Both the position numbers and the translations under genes were made by a program. This document shows positions 56,541 to 64,000 of a DNA stretch of 64,000 nucleotides, in pieces; within the stretch, counting starts at the first letter, position 1; each line of letters starts with the position of its first letter. The notes under the pieces were generated by a model. That model had not been told where the DNA came from and did not search any database. It saw only the letters and a program-made list of their open reading frames with translations. The DNA comes from Caballeronia sp. Lep1P3 (GTDB lineage Bacteria > Pseudomonadota > Gammaproteobacteria > Burkholderiales > Burkholderiaceae). The stretch lies in contig NZ_CP084265.1 in NCBI RefSeq assembly GCF_022879595.1, forward strand, positions 1,302,001 to 1,366,000, written 5' to 3'.

Positions 56541-57575
56541 TCAACAGACGATATCGGCAAGCGTCGGCACGACGCGCTCATAGGCATCCTCCATTGCGAC
56601 GAAGGAAGCCTCGCATAAGTCCCGTTCGGATCGCGAGAGCGCGCGTGCGAGCCGGCATTGCATGACCATCGCTTCGCTTGCGATCTTGCGCGCGCTCGCA
56701 AGGGTCGTCACCGGAATGTCGAAGCCCTGCTCGCGCATCCATTGAAGGTAATGCGCAAGCAGTTCGAAATTCGCGCCTAGCTGACGCATCACATTCGATG
56801 CATAGCCATTCGCATAGCCTTCACCGCGCGCGAGCATGGTATCGACATGCTCGGGAAACGCGGCATGCCATCGCGTAATCGGGTTGCGCATGGGACGCCG
56901 CAAGAGATGCGCGCACAACAGGTCCGCCGATACTTCGGCGAGGGCCGTCGAAGAGAGCGGCTCGCGCACGCGCTTGACGAACTCGGCGTGCGGGAACAGG
57001 ACTTGCCCCTGCGCTGTGTCCGCATGGGTTCCGATCACGCCGTCGTAATCGTCGCCATCGAGAAGGTGATAGCCGTTGTCATGAAAGTAGCCGAGGCGCC
57101 GCGCATCGGGATCGATCACGTCGATGGCGATGCTCGCTCTCGCATGCTCGCGCCGATAGGAAAGCGCGCGCATGTGGGGCAGAAAGAATGCATCGGTATC
57201 GAGAAGCACCGTATTGGCGCGACGCGTCTGCACGAGCGCGCGTGCCTCGAAGGAATCGAAAACGGCGAGTTCATGCACCTGCAGGCCATAGAGCTTTTCG
57301 ATGTCTTCACACGGTATGCGGCCAAGCGTGAACTGATCGTCTTCGAAGTCTTGCGTGACGGTGAAGGCAAGCGCTGCACGCGGCTCGAATGCGTTGCCAT
57401 GCAGAAGCTCGATCCAGAGATCGACTGAACCCGCGCCATCGCGCCATATGCGCTCACCGCGATGCAGCGCATGAGGGCGATGACGCTTCGCGCGCATGCG
57501 CAAGGGGTCGAGTGAGACGACGCGTGAACGACTGACGCCGGAACTCGTCATACCGCTGGTATGGAACGCGCTCAT
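56541..57575 (-). CDS. DUF1839 family protein
   Basis: A 344-residue soluble protein matching DUF1839: RPHALHRGERIW, DLWIELLHGNAFEPRAALAF, DFEDDQFTL, PCEDIEKLYGLQVHELAVF and SYRREHARASIAI. Function unknown; the fold may bind a thiol or peptide substrate. Related genes elsewhere sit near carrier-protein and acyl/aminoacyl ligase genes (from recall), but none is nearby here. GAGG lies upstream of the ATG at 57575; an alternative start at 57551 has no site. Confidence 0.8.
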   Translation of the reverse strand: MSAFHTSGMTSSGVSRSRVVSLDPLRMRAKRHRPHALHRGERIWRDGAGSVDLWIELLHGNAFEPRAALAFTVTQDFEDDQFTLGRIPCEDIEKLYGLQVHELAVFDSFEARALVQTRRANTVLLDTDAFFLPHMRALSYRREHARASIAIDVIDPDARRLGYFHDNGYHLLDGDDYDGVIGTHADTAQGQVLFPHAEFVKRVREPLSSTALAEVSADLLCAHLLRRPMRNPITRWHAAFPEHVDTMLARGEGYANGYASNVMRQLGANFELLAHYLQWMREQGFDIPVTTLASARKIASEAMVMQCRLARALSRSERDLCEASFVAMEDAYERVVPTLADIVC

Positions 57576-57962
57576 GGGCTACCTCGGGCTCAAGAAGCCG
57601 GCAACCGATATCGCGTGCGCGCCGAAGCATTCGTTATTTTTGTACGAGCCTTTATCGCCTTCGATGGCGTCGCCCTGGATGGCGGTTTGCATTCTGATTT
57701 TCCCATGAAGGTGCCAGACGAAGCGAGCGCTTTTGACGCGTGCAGGCGAGCCCATGCGAGAGATCGCAAGGGCTCGGTCGAGTCGTGATCGCTATCGTGA
57801 AGACGGTCCTTTTCCCCGAGGACGTCTTTCGTGTGGTGGGCCTTATTTGACGGGCCCGCAAGCCCTGGAGTCGGTGCGCCCGCGCACTGAAGCCTTGTTT
57901 CGCGGGACGTAACGTTCAATCGTCGCAACGCTGGCATTAACCGGCAGCAAGGAGAACAAGAA
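57576..57962. other. Gene-free divergent region
   Basis: About 390 bases with no gene. No clear promoter pair was found for either flanking gene; only the ribosome site AAGGAGAAC of the plus-strand gene stands out. Confidence 0.4.
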
Positions 57963-58496
57963 ATGAATTGGAAGACCCTGGATTTCGAACAGCTCACTGC
58001 GCGCGAGCTTTACCTCATTCTGCGTGCGCGCAGTGCGGTGTTCGTCGTCGAGCAGTCCCATGTGCATCTCGATGCGGACGGGCGCGATGAAACCGGCGTG
58101 CACGTCTTCGCAACCGATGACATGACGCGCTCGATGCCGGTCCTCGCTTATGCCCGCATTCACGAGGGCGATATCGAAGACCCCGAAGTCGTCGTCGACA
58201 AGATCTTGACGAGTCCGCTGCGTCGTGGCGACGGCACCGCGCATGCGCTCATCGAACGGGTGCTCGCGGTGTGCGCGGAGCGCTGGCCGGGCCGCGCCGT
58301 GCGTCTCACCGCGCCCGTCAGTCTTCGCGGCTTCTATGAGGGCTTCGGCTTTCGCAAGACCGAAGGACCGTTCCTCGAACATGGCATGCCGTATATCGGT
58401 CTGACGAGAAAGGGAAGGCAGACGCGCGAAACGAGCGCGAGCAAGCTGTATCCGGCGGGCGCGAGCGCGTTCGCCAGTACCTACGAACTGCTTTGA
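57963..58496 (+). CDS. ElaA-like GNAT acetyltransferase
   Basis: A 177-residue GNAT protein close to ElaA: WKTLDFEQLTARELYLILRARSAVFVVEQ-type N-terminus, LAYARIHEG, and VSLRGFYEGFGFRKTEGPFLEHGMPYIGL. AAGGAGAAC precedes the ATG. The C-terminal ~40 residues extend beyond the usual ElaA length of about 150. Substrate unknown. Confidence 0.87.
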   Translation: MNWKTLDFEQLTARELYLILRARSAVFVVEQSHVHLDADGRDETGVHVFATDDMTRSMPVLAYARIHEGDIEDPEVVVDKILTSPLRRGDGTAHALIERVLAVCAERWPGRAVRLTAPVSLRGFYEGFGFRKTEGPFLEHGMPYIGLTRKGRQTRETSASKLYPAGASAFASTYELL

Positions 58497-58623
58497 AACA
58501 CCGTGCTTCACGCGCCGCAGTCGACGCGGCGCGCGCGTCATCCGCGGTCTTCACTCAAAACGATAACGAACCACGCGGCGGGCCCGGCGTCTTAAGCCCG
58601 CACGCGTGCAACCCGCACCCTTC

Positions 58624-59775
58624 ATGCGAATAGTCCACCTCGCCAATCATGCGCAGACCATAGGCAACGGCACCGTCAACATGATGGTCGACCTCGCCTG
58701 CATGCAGGCGAGCATGGGGCAGGACGTGGTCGTCGCATCATCGGGCGGCGGCTTCGAGCCGCTTTTGCGGCGTCATGGCATCACGCACATTCCGCTGCAG
58801 CAATCGCGGCAGCCGTGGCGCGTGCCGTCGATGATCGCGGGCTTCAACCGGCTCGTCGAACGTTTCGATCCCGACATCGTTCACGCGCACATGATGACGG
58901 GCGCGCTCATTTCGCGCTTCGGTAGCATGCGGCGACGCTTCGCGCTCGTGACGACGGTGCATCACGAACTGCAGAAGAGTGCGTCGCTCGTGCGCGCGGG
59001 CGATCGAATGGTCGCGGTGAGCGATGCCGTCGCGCTCACGCTCGACGCGCGCGGCATCGGACGCGAGCGCGTGTCGGTCGTGCTCAACGGCGCCGCGCGT
59101 GCGCCGCGACTCGTTTGCCGGCCCGCGCCGAGGCCCGTGTTTCTCAAACATCCGAACATCGTCTGCGTCGCGGGGATGTATCGGCGCAAGGGCATCGCCG
59201 ATCTGCTGAAGGCGTTCGCGCTTGTGCGCGACCAGTCGGCGCATCAGCGCGAATTCATGGCGGAACCGCACTTGTATCTCGTCGGCGAAGGCCCCGAGCG
59301 CGAGTCGATGCAGGCGCTCGCCGGCGAACTGGGCGTCGCCGCGTTCGTGCACTTCGCGGGCTTCGTGCTGGATCCGCGCCCGTATCTCGCCAGCGCCGAT
59401 GTGTTTGCGCTCCTCTCGCATCAGGACCCGTGTCCGCTCGTCATCGCGGAGGCGCGCGAGGCGGGCTGCGCGATCGTCGCGACGAACGTGGGCGGCATTC
59501 CCGATCTGCTCGACGGCGGCGCGGCCGGCGTGCTCGTGCCGCCGAACGATCCGGCGCAGGCGGCGGCCAAACTGCGGTGGCTCCTGCTGGACTCGCAAGC
59601 CCGCGCGCAGTACGCGTCGCGCGCGAGAGAAAACATCGAGCGGCTTTCGGTCGAACGCGTGAGCGCCGATTACATCGCCATTTATCAGCACACGCTCGCC
59701 GAGCGCGAATCGCTGCGGCAACGCGAGATACGCATGAACGCACGACGCACGCGCGCCCCCGACGGCGCGGTCTGA
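58624..59775 (+). CDS. Glycosyltransferase family 4 protein
   Basis: A 383-residue GT-B enzyme. N-terminal MRIVHLANH with a Gly-rich loop; C-terminal donor domain with VAGMYRRKGIADLLKAF, LVGEGPE and the retaining-type EAREAGCAIVATNVGGIPDLL. It adds a sugar from a nucleotide donor to a glycan or lipid, presumably in envelope polysaccharide synthesis given the sugar transferase about 5 kb away. A GTG at 58606 in frame is an alternative start; neither has a clear ribosome site. Confidence 0.88.
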   Translation: MRIVHLANHAQTIGNGTVNMMVDLACMQASMGQDVVVASSGGGFEPLLRRHGITHIPLQQSRQPWRVPSMIAGFNRLVERFDPDIVHAHMMTGALISRFGSMRRRFALVTTVHHELQKSASLVRAGDRMVAVSDAVALTLDARGIGRERVSVVLNGAARAPRLVCRPAPRPVFLKHPNIVCVAGMYRRKGIADLLKAFALVRDQSAHQREFMAEPHLYLVGEGPERESMQALAGELGVAAFVHFAGFVLDPRPYLASADVFALLSHQDPCPLVIAEAREAGCAIVATNVGGIPDLLDGGAAGVLVPPNDPAQAAAKLRWLLLDSQARAQYASRARENIERLSVERVSADYIAIYQHTLAERESLRQREIRMNARRTRAPDGAV

Positions 59776-60297
59776 TCCGCCGGCTGCATCGCATTCGTCG
59801 GTGGAATGTACTAAGTAGTGCAGTACGATTTGACGCATCGCGTCATACAATACGCCGCCCCAATCGGGCGAGCGTTCGCGTTCGCACAGAAAGCATACGA
59901 GATGCTTGCTCAAATGACTGCATGACCGGCCCGCGATTTCGGCCGGAGAAAAACAAACGCCAGCGCCGCGCTGCGAGGATGCCATACTTCAGTTTCCCTG
60001 ACGAATGGCGGCTCGCGCGCGGCGCTAGCGCAGGTGAGCGGCAGGCGAACAAACGGCGAACACTTTAGCTGACGAATAGCGGCGGCGGGAAACGGGTCGG
60101 GCCGCGGCGCGATTGTCAGAGGGAATACCCTGTCGGGAAAATTCCTCACTGGTTTTCGGCGCTGCGAAGACGCAACGTGGAGTGCGGCGAATGGTTGTTT
60201 GGAAAATTCGCCGCGCCTTGCCGCCACGGGACGCGCGAATGCGACGCGCACAGACACACACACATGGCTACGGACAGGCGGAAAGGGGAGAAGCGTG
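59776..60297. other. Gene-free region upstream of the FadR-type regulator
   Basis: No gene. GTACT/AGTAC arms (59808-59826) form a small dyad, and GGAAAATTC occurs twice (about 60137 and 60201). A strong AGGGGAG ribosome site ends the region. Confidence 0.4.
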
Positions 60298-61050
60298 ATG
60301 GATGAAAACAAAGAGCGGTCGCTGGTGGCGAAGGTCATGGACGGACTCGTCTCTGGGATCGTCGAGCAGAAATACGGCGCGATACTGCCGCCGCAAGACA
60401 TCCTTTCGAAAGAGTTCGACGTGAGCCGCACCGTCATGCGCGAGGCGCTCTCGATGCTGCTCGCGCGGCACATGCTCGACGTGCGGCCAAAAACCGGCAC
60501 GCGCATCCGGCCGATGAGCGACTGGCGTCTGATCGACGAGGACGTGGTTTCGTGGCGTTTTCGCGCGAAGCCGGATCAGACTTTCCTGCGCGATGTAATC
60601 GAATTCCGCATGCTGATCGAGCCGCGCGCCGCGGCGCTCGCCGCCGCACGCGCGACGCCCGACGAGATCGCCGGCATCCGCGACGCATACGACACGCTCT
60701 CGCGTCTGCAAGTGGGCGAGCCGGAGTATCAGGCCGCCGACGAAGTGCTGCACACGCGCATCGTGGCCGCGAGCGGCAACCAGTTCTTCCGCCAGATGAC
60801 GGCCATCGTGCGCGGGGCGCTCGTGACGGTGAACCCGATCGTGGACGGCATCGAATCGGTGCGCGAGGCGACGCTTGCGGCGCAGCAGAGCGTCGTCGAG
60901 GCGATCGAGGCGAAGGATCCGTCGGCGGCGGAACGCGCGACGCGCGAACTCGTCGATCTCGCGGCGGAGGAAGTGGGCCGCGCGTTCTCGCTCGAACGCA
61001 TGGGCGAGCGCGCCACGCCGCCGGACGTGAACGCTTCCGCCGGAGCCTGA
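60298..61050 (+). CDS. GntR-family regulator, FadR subfamily
   Basis: A 250-residue regulator: N-terminal winged helix (GAILPPQDILSKEFDVSRTVMREALSML-type pattern, ~20-75) and an all-helical FCD domain (~100-230) with the metal-site histidine in LHTRIVAASGN. AGGGGAG precedes the ATG. Subfamily members sense small carboxylates or sugar acids. The oxidoreductase downstream, beyond a terminator, may be a target. Confidence 0.92.
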   Translation: MDENKERSLVAKVMDGLVSGIVEQKYGAILPPQDILSKEFDVSRTVMREALSMLLARHMLDVRPKTGTRIRPMSDWRLIDEDVVSWRFRAKPDQTFLRDVIEFRMLIEPRAAALAAARATPDEIAGIRDAYDTLSRLQVGEPEYQAADEVLHTRIVAASGNQFFRQMTAIVRGALVTVNPIVDGIESVREATLAAQQSVVEAIEAKDPSAAERATRELVDLAAEEVGRAFSLERMGERATPPDVNASAGA

Positions 61051-61090
61051 TCGAAGCGGCCTCGATAAGCGGCGCCGCACGCTGTCCGAA

Positions 61091-61124
61091 CGAAGCCGGG
61101 ACTCGTCCCGGCTTCGTGCTTTTT
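61091..61124 (+). terminator. Terminator of the FadR-type regulator gene
   Basis: An 11-bp stem (61091-61101 with 61106-61116) with a 4-base loop and a T-rich tail. Confidence 0.85.
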
Positions 61125-61194
61125 CGCGCCGCCGGGCCGGGCGAAATGCAGGCACAATGCCTCGCACGAAATATTCGCTAAAAGGCCACATCTG

Positions 61195-62166
61195 ATGGAA
61201 ACAATACGCTGGGGCATCGTCGGCGCGGGACGCATCGCGTGGCGCTTCGCCGAGAGCCTGCAACACGTCGAGGGCGCGTCGCTCGCAGGCGTCTGGTCGC
61301 GCCGCACGGAGCCGGCCCGCGCGCTCGCCGCGCCGTTCGGCGCACGCTCGTTCGACGATTTCGACGCCTTGCTCGCCAACATCGACGCGCTCTATATCGC
61401 GACGATGCAAGACAGCCACCCGCACTATGCGTTGCGCGCGTTCGCGGCGGGCATTCCCGTGCTCTGCGAAAAACCCGCCGCGGTCAACGCGCGCACGTTG
61501 CAGCAGATGATCGACGCGGCGCGCGCCGCCGGGCTGCTCTACATGGAAGCAATGAAGCCGCCGTTCTATCCGCTGTACCGGCGCCTGCGCGAGCATCTCG
61601 CGCGCGATCCGATCGGCGAGATCGGGCTCGTGCGCGCCGGCTGCTCGATGGCCGGCGTGCCGGCGGATCACCCTTCGTTTTCACTCGACGCGGGCGGCGG
61701 CGCGCTGCTCGACATCGGCATCTACGAGGCGTTTCTCGCCGTCGACTGGCTCGGCGAAGCGCTCGACGTGCAGACCATCGGACGCGTCGGCGCAACGGGC
61801 GTCGACGTCTTCGCGAGCCTGAACGTGCGGCACGAGCGCGGCATCGCGCAGATCTTCTGCGGCCTGGACTTGCAGGGACGCGGCGACGCGCTCATCGGCG
61901 GATCAAAGGGCGCCGTGACGATTCACGAGAATTGGTGGAATCCGGCGCGCGCGACCATCGCGTATTCGGATGGCCGCACCGTCGAACTCGACGAGCCGTT
62001 CTCAGGCGGCGGCCTAAACTACGAAACCGCGCATTTTTGCGAGCTAATGCGCGCCGGCGCGCTCGAAAGCCCGGTGATGCCGCACGCCATGTCGATGCAG
62101 ATGATGGCGATCATGGACGCCGCGCGGCGCGATCTGGGCGTGCGCTTTCCCTTCGAGGACGACTGA
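61195..62166 (+). CDS. Gfo/Idh/MocA-family oxidoreductase
   Basis: A 323-residue NAD(P)-dependent dehydrogenase. Nucleotide-binding GIVGAGRIA (7-15), the signature Glu92-Lys93-Pro94 whose lysine assists catalysis, and GGGALLDIGIYE in the C-terminal domain. It acts on a sugar, inositol or diol derivative; the exact substrate cannot be read from the sequence. It ends convergent with the ABC permease gene. Confidence 0.9.
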   Translation: METIRWGIVGAGRIAWRFAESLQHVEGASLAGVWSRRTEPARALAAPFGARSFDDFDALLANIDALYIATMQDSHPHYALRAFAAGIPVLCEKPAAVNARTLQQMIDAARAAGLLYMEAMKPPFYPLYRRLREHLARDPIGEIGLVRAGCSMAGVPADHPSFSLDAGGGALLDIGIYEAFLAVDWLGEALDVQTIGRVGATGVDVFASLNVRHERGIAQIFCGLDLQGRGDALIGGSKGAVTIHENWWNPARATIAYSDGRTVELDEPFSGGGLNYETAHFCELMRAGALESPVMPHAMSMQMMAIMDAARRDLGVRFPFEDD

Positions 62167-62186
62167 ATCCCGCGCGAGCCGCGTAT

Positions 62187-62846
62187 TCAGTGCCGTCCCG
62201 GCAGCGCGAGGCGTCGCTCGAACGCGCGCTGCACCACTTCGAGCACGCTGCACAGCACCCAGTAGACGAAGGCCGCCGCCAGATAGAGCGGCAGCGGCTG
62301 ATACGTCGACGCAATCACTTCCTGCGCGCTTCTCAGCAATTCCGTCACGGTGATGACCGACACGAGCGACGTGTCCTTGATGAGGCTGATGAGACTGTTC
62401 GACAAGCTCGGCACCGCGATGCGCAGCGCCTGCGGCCCGATCACGTAGCGCAGGGTCTGCGCGCGCGAGAGGCCGAGGCTGTACGCCGCGAGCCATTGGC
62501 CGCTGTGGATGCCGAGAATCGCGCCGCGCATGCTTTCCGAGAGATACGCCGCCACGTTCGCCGACAGCGCGATCACGCCGGCGGGCGTCGGATCGAGCGA
62601 AATCCCGAGACTCGGCAAGCCGTAATAGATCACGAAGATCTGCACGAGCAACGGCGTGCCGCGCATCACGCTGACATAGCAGCGCCCGATGGCGACGAGC
62701 GCCCGATTGCGGCTGATGCCCATCAACGCCAGCACGACGGCCGCGATGAGGCCGAAGAACATCGAATAGAGCGCGAACTTGATGGTCAGAAGCGCGCCTT
62801 GCGCCAGAACCGGCGCCGATTGAACGAGCAGGGAAGTCGTGGACAT
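62187..62846 (-). CDS. Polar amino-acid ABC transporter permease
   Basis: A 219-residue inner-membrane permease of the His/Glu/Gln/cystine importer family with about five segments. MRGTPLLVQIF and the coupling loop with the EAA-like SLGLSRAQTLRYVIGPQALR are clear. It pairs with the binding protein gene 150 bases upstream. No ATPase gene follows. Confidence 0.93.
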   Translation of the reverse strand: MSTTSLLVQSAPVLAQGALLTIKFALYSMFFGLIAAVVLALMGISRNRALVAIGRCYVSVMRGTPLLVQIFVIYYGLPSLGISLDPTPAGVIALSANVAAYLSESMRGAILGIHSGQWLAAYSLGLSRAQTLRYVIGPQALRIAVPSLSNSLISLIKDTSLVSVITVTELLRSAQEVIASTYQPLPLYLAAAFVYWVLCSVLEVVQRAFERRLALPGRH

Positions 62847-62995
62847 TGACGAGTGAGCGGCCGAGGCGCGCGGATCGGAACGGAACTGGAAACGGAGAGC
62901 GAAACAATCGGCACATCATAAACCGCAGGCCGAAAAGAGAAGGGCGGCACCGCGAGACGATGCCGCCCAACGTGCAACGCCCGGATCGGCGCGGC

Positions 62996-63796
62996 TTACT
63001 TCGCCGGCTTCGTCACGTCGATGCCGAACCACTTGTCGGAGATCTTCGCGAAGGTGCCGTCGTTCTCGAGTTGGGTCATCGCGTCGTCGATCGCCTTCGC
63101 GAACTTTGGATTGCCCTTCTTGAACGGAATGCCCGACGGATTGCCCGCGCCGACGTTCGCGCCCGTGCGCAGCGGCAACTGCGAGTTCTTGAGCAGATAC
63201 GCGAGCATCAGGCGGTCGTTGAGCGCGGCGTCCAGACGCCCCGCCGCCAGATCGCGCAGATACTCCGGCGCGCCCGGATACGTCTTCACGTCGATGCCCG
63301 GCACCGACTTCGCCATGTCCATGTAGTTCGTGCCGAGGCCGACGCCGAGCTTCTTGCCCTTCAGGTCTTCGAGCGTCTTGAACTGGCGATTGTCGTCGGC
63401 GCGCTGGATGAGCTGCGCGTTCGAGTACGTGTACGCCGGCGAGAAGTCGAGCGTCTCCTTGCGCTTGTCGGTGATGCCGACCTGATTCGCGATCACGTCG
63501 AACTTGCCGGCCTGCAAGCCCGCGATGATGCCGCTCCACTCCGTCGTGACGAACTCGGGCTTCACGCCGAGCTTGGCGGCGACGGCCTTCGCGATGTCCA
63601 CGTCGAAACCGACGAGCTCGCCCGACGGCGCTTTCGAGTTGAACGGCGGGAAGGTGCCTTCCAGACCGACGCGCAGCGTGCCGCGCTGCTTGACCTGATC
63701 GAGCAGGTCTTCGGCCTGCGCGGCGGTCGTTGCGGCAGTGAAGGCGGCGCCGATCAGGCTGGCGACCAGGAGCTTCTTGAGCGTGGACAGTTTCAT
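62996..63796 (-). CDS. Polar amino-acid ABC transporter substrate-binding protein (FliY/TcyJ-like)
   Basis: A 266-residue periplasmic protein with a signal peptide (cleavage after AQA, residue 28). Family signature GTFPPFNSKAPSGELVGFDVDIAKAVA and the Asn-Gln-Val-Gly-Ile-Thr segment resemble the cystine binding proteins. It delivers an amino acid to the adjacent permease. A possible minus-strand promoter TTACGG/TATGAT (63894-63866, spacer 17) lies upstream. Confidence 0.92.
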   Translation of the reverse strand: MKLSTLKKLLVASLIGAAFTAATTAAQAEDLLDQVKQRGTLRVGLEGTFPPFNSKAPSGELVGFDVDIAKAVAAKLGVKPEFVTTEWSGIIAGLQAGKFDVIANQVGITDKRKETLDFSPAYTYSNAQLIQRADDNRQFKTLEDLKGKKLGVGLGTNYMDMAKSVPGIDVKTYPGAPEYLRDLAAGRLDAALNDRLMLAYLLKNSQLPLRTGANVGAGNPSGIPFKKGNPKFAKAIDDAMTQLENDGTFAKISDKWFGIDVTKPAK

Positions 63797-63904
63797 CGTA
63801 TTGTTCTCCTCGTTGGCAAAGTGGCGCGCGCCGTTGCGCTAGACGCCGCGCCCGATAGGTGCGGCATCATAGAGAAAAGGCAACGGTTCCGTAAGATCGT
63901 TTGC

Positions 63905-64000
63905 TTATGTCGATATTCCCTGCGCGAGCGCTTCGACGCATTCGGTGACGAGCGCCGGCCCGCGATAAATCAGCCCCGTATAAATCTGCACGAGCGATGC
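63905..64000 (-). CDS. pyrD: Dihydroorotate dehydrogenase (quinone), C-terminal end
   Basis: Only the last 31 codons and the TAA are in the window. The residues [16 protein letters not shown] match the end of class 2 dihydroorotate dehydrogenase, the membrane-bound pyrimidine synthesis enzyme that passes electrons to quinone. Too short for full certainty, but the motif is distinctive. Confidence 0.8.
   Translation of the reverse strand, partial: ASLVQIYTGLIYRGPALVTECVEALAQGIST

Noticed and set aside
56150..56583. Overlapping plus-strand frames of 96 and 143 residues in the long gap
   Set aside because: Cys/Arg/Ser-rich low-information translations in two overlapping frames, no ribosome sites, and the longer one runs into the stop region of the DUF1839 gene.

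Overview
The window is a high-GC stretch of housekeeping chromosome from a member of the Burkholderiaceae, most likely the Burkholderia/Paraburkholderia/Caballeronia group. I infer this from gene content and order (fdx-iscX, gltX, rimP-nusA-infB-rbfA-truB, sucA-odhB-lpd-zapE, rnr-rlmB, rpiA) and from protein sequences that read like that family. It is a family-level placement from recall, not a database match. Coding density is high and most genes are complete. A C-terminal ferredoxin fragment lies at the left edge and a C-terminal pyrD fragment at the right edge.

Layout. 1-440: end of the isc operon (fdx, iscX). 560-5460: three overlapping genes for a Tat-exported molybdenum hydroxylase (large subunit, 2Fe-2S subunit) and a three-haem lipoprotein cytochrome c, closed by a terminator. 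5469-8100: patatin-like lipoprotein diverging from gltX. 8195-9050: tRNA-Ala and a tandemly duplicated tRNA-Glu/tRNA-Asp unit. 9185-16750: accessory genes (GNAT, AraC, AIG2-like, YdcF-like, small secreted proteins, a solitary transposase-type domain, LysR, aminotransferase). 17082-26970: scpB, rluB, then rimP-nusA-infB-rbfA-truB preceded by a structured leader with its own promoter and terminator. 26990-32090: an emrB/emrA/outer-membrane-factor/marR efflux operon on the minus strand. 32160-41490: typA, then the 2-oxoglutarate dehydrogenase genes sucA-odhB-lpd and zapE.

41630-47070 is mixed: a second solitary transposase-type domain, DUF2147, SurE-like, DUF1571-like, an orphan ORF of lower GC, and an MFS carrier. 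47424-47812: two tRNA-Leu(CAG) genes, each with its own near-consensus promoter and a terminator. 47988-53370: rnr, rlmB, an AmiD-like amidase, a SirB2-like membrane protein and rpiA. 53383-59775: envelope or polysaccharide-flavoured genes (undecaprenyl-phosphate sugar transferase coupled to a Crp-like regulator, DUF1839, GNAT, glycosyltransferase) around a roughly 1 kb gene-free region. 60298-64000: FadR-type regulator, Gfo/Idh/MocA oxidoreductase, a polar amino-acid ABC importer (binding protein and permease, no ATPase seen) and the end of pyrD.

I found no CRISPR array, no complete insertion sequence, no prophage and no clear defence system. The most notable unexplained items are the two catalytic-domain-less transposase-like genes, the lower-GC orphan helix-turn-helix ORF near 45.5 kb, the promoter-hairpin-terminator leader before rimP, and a long dyad bracketing the probable promoter of the Crp-like gene near 55.6 kb.
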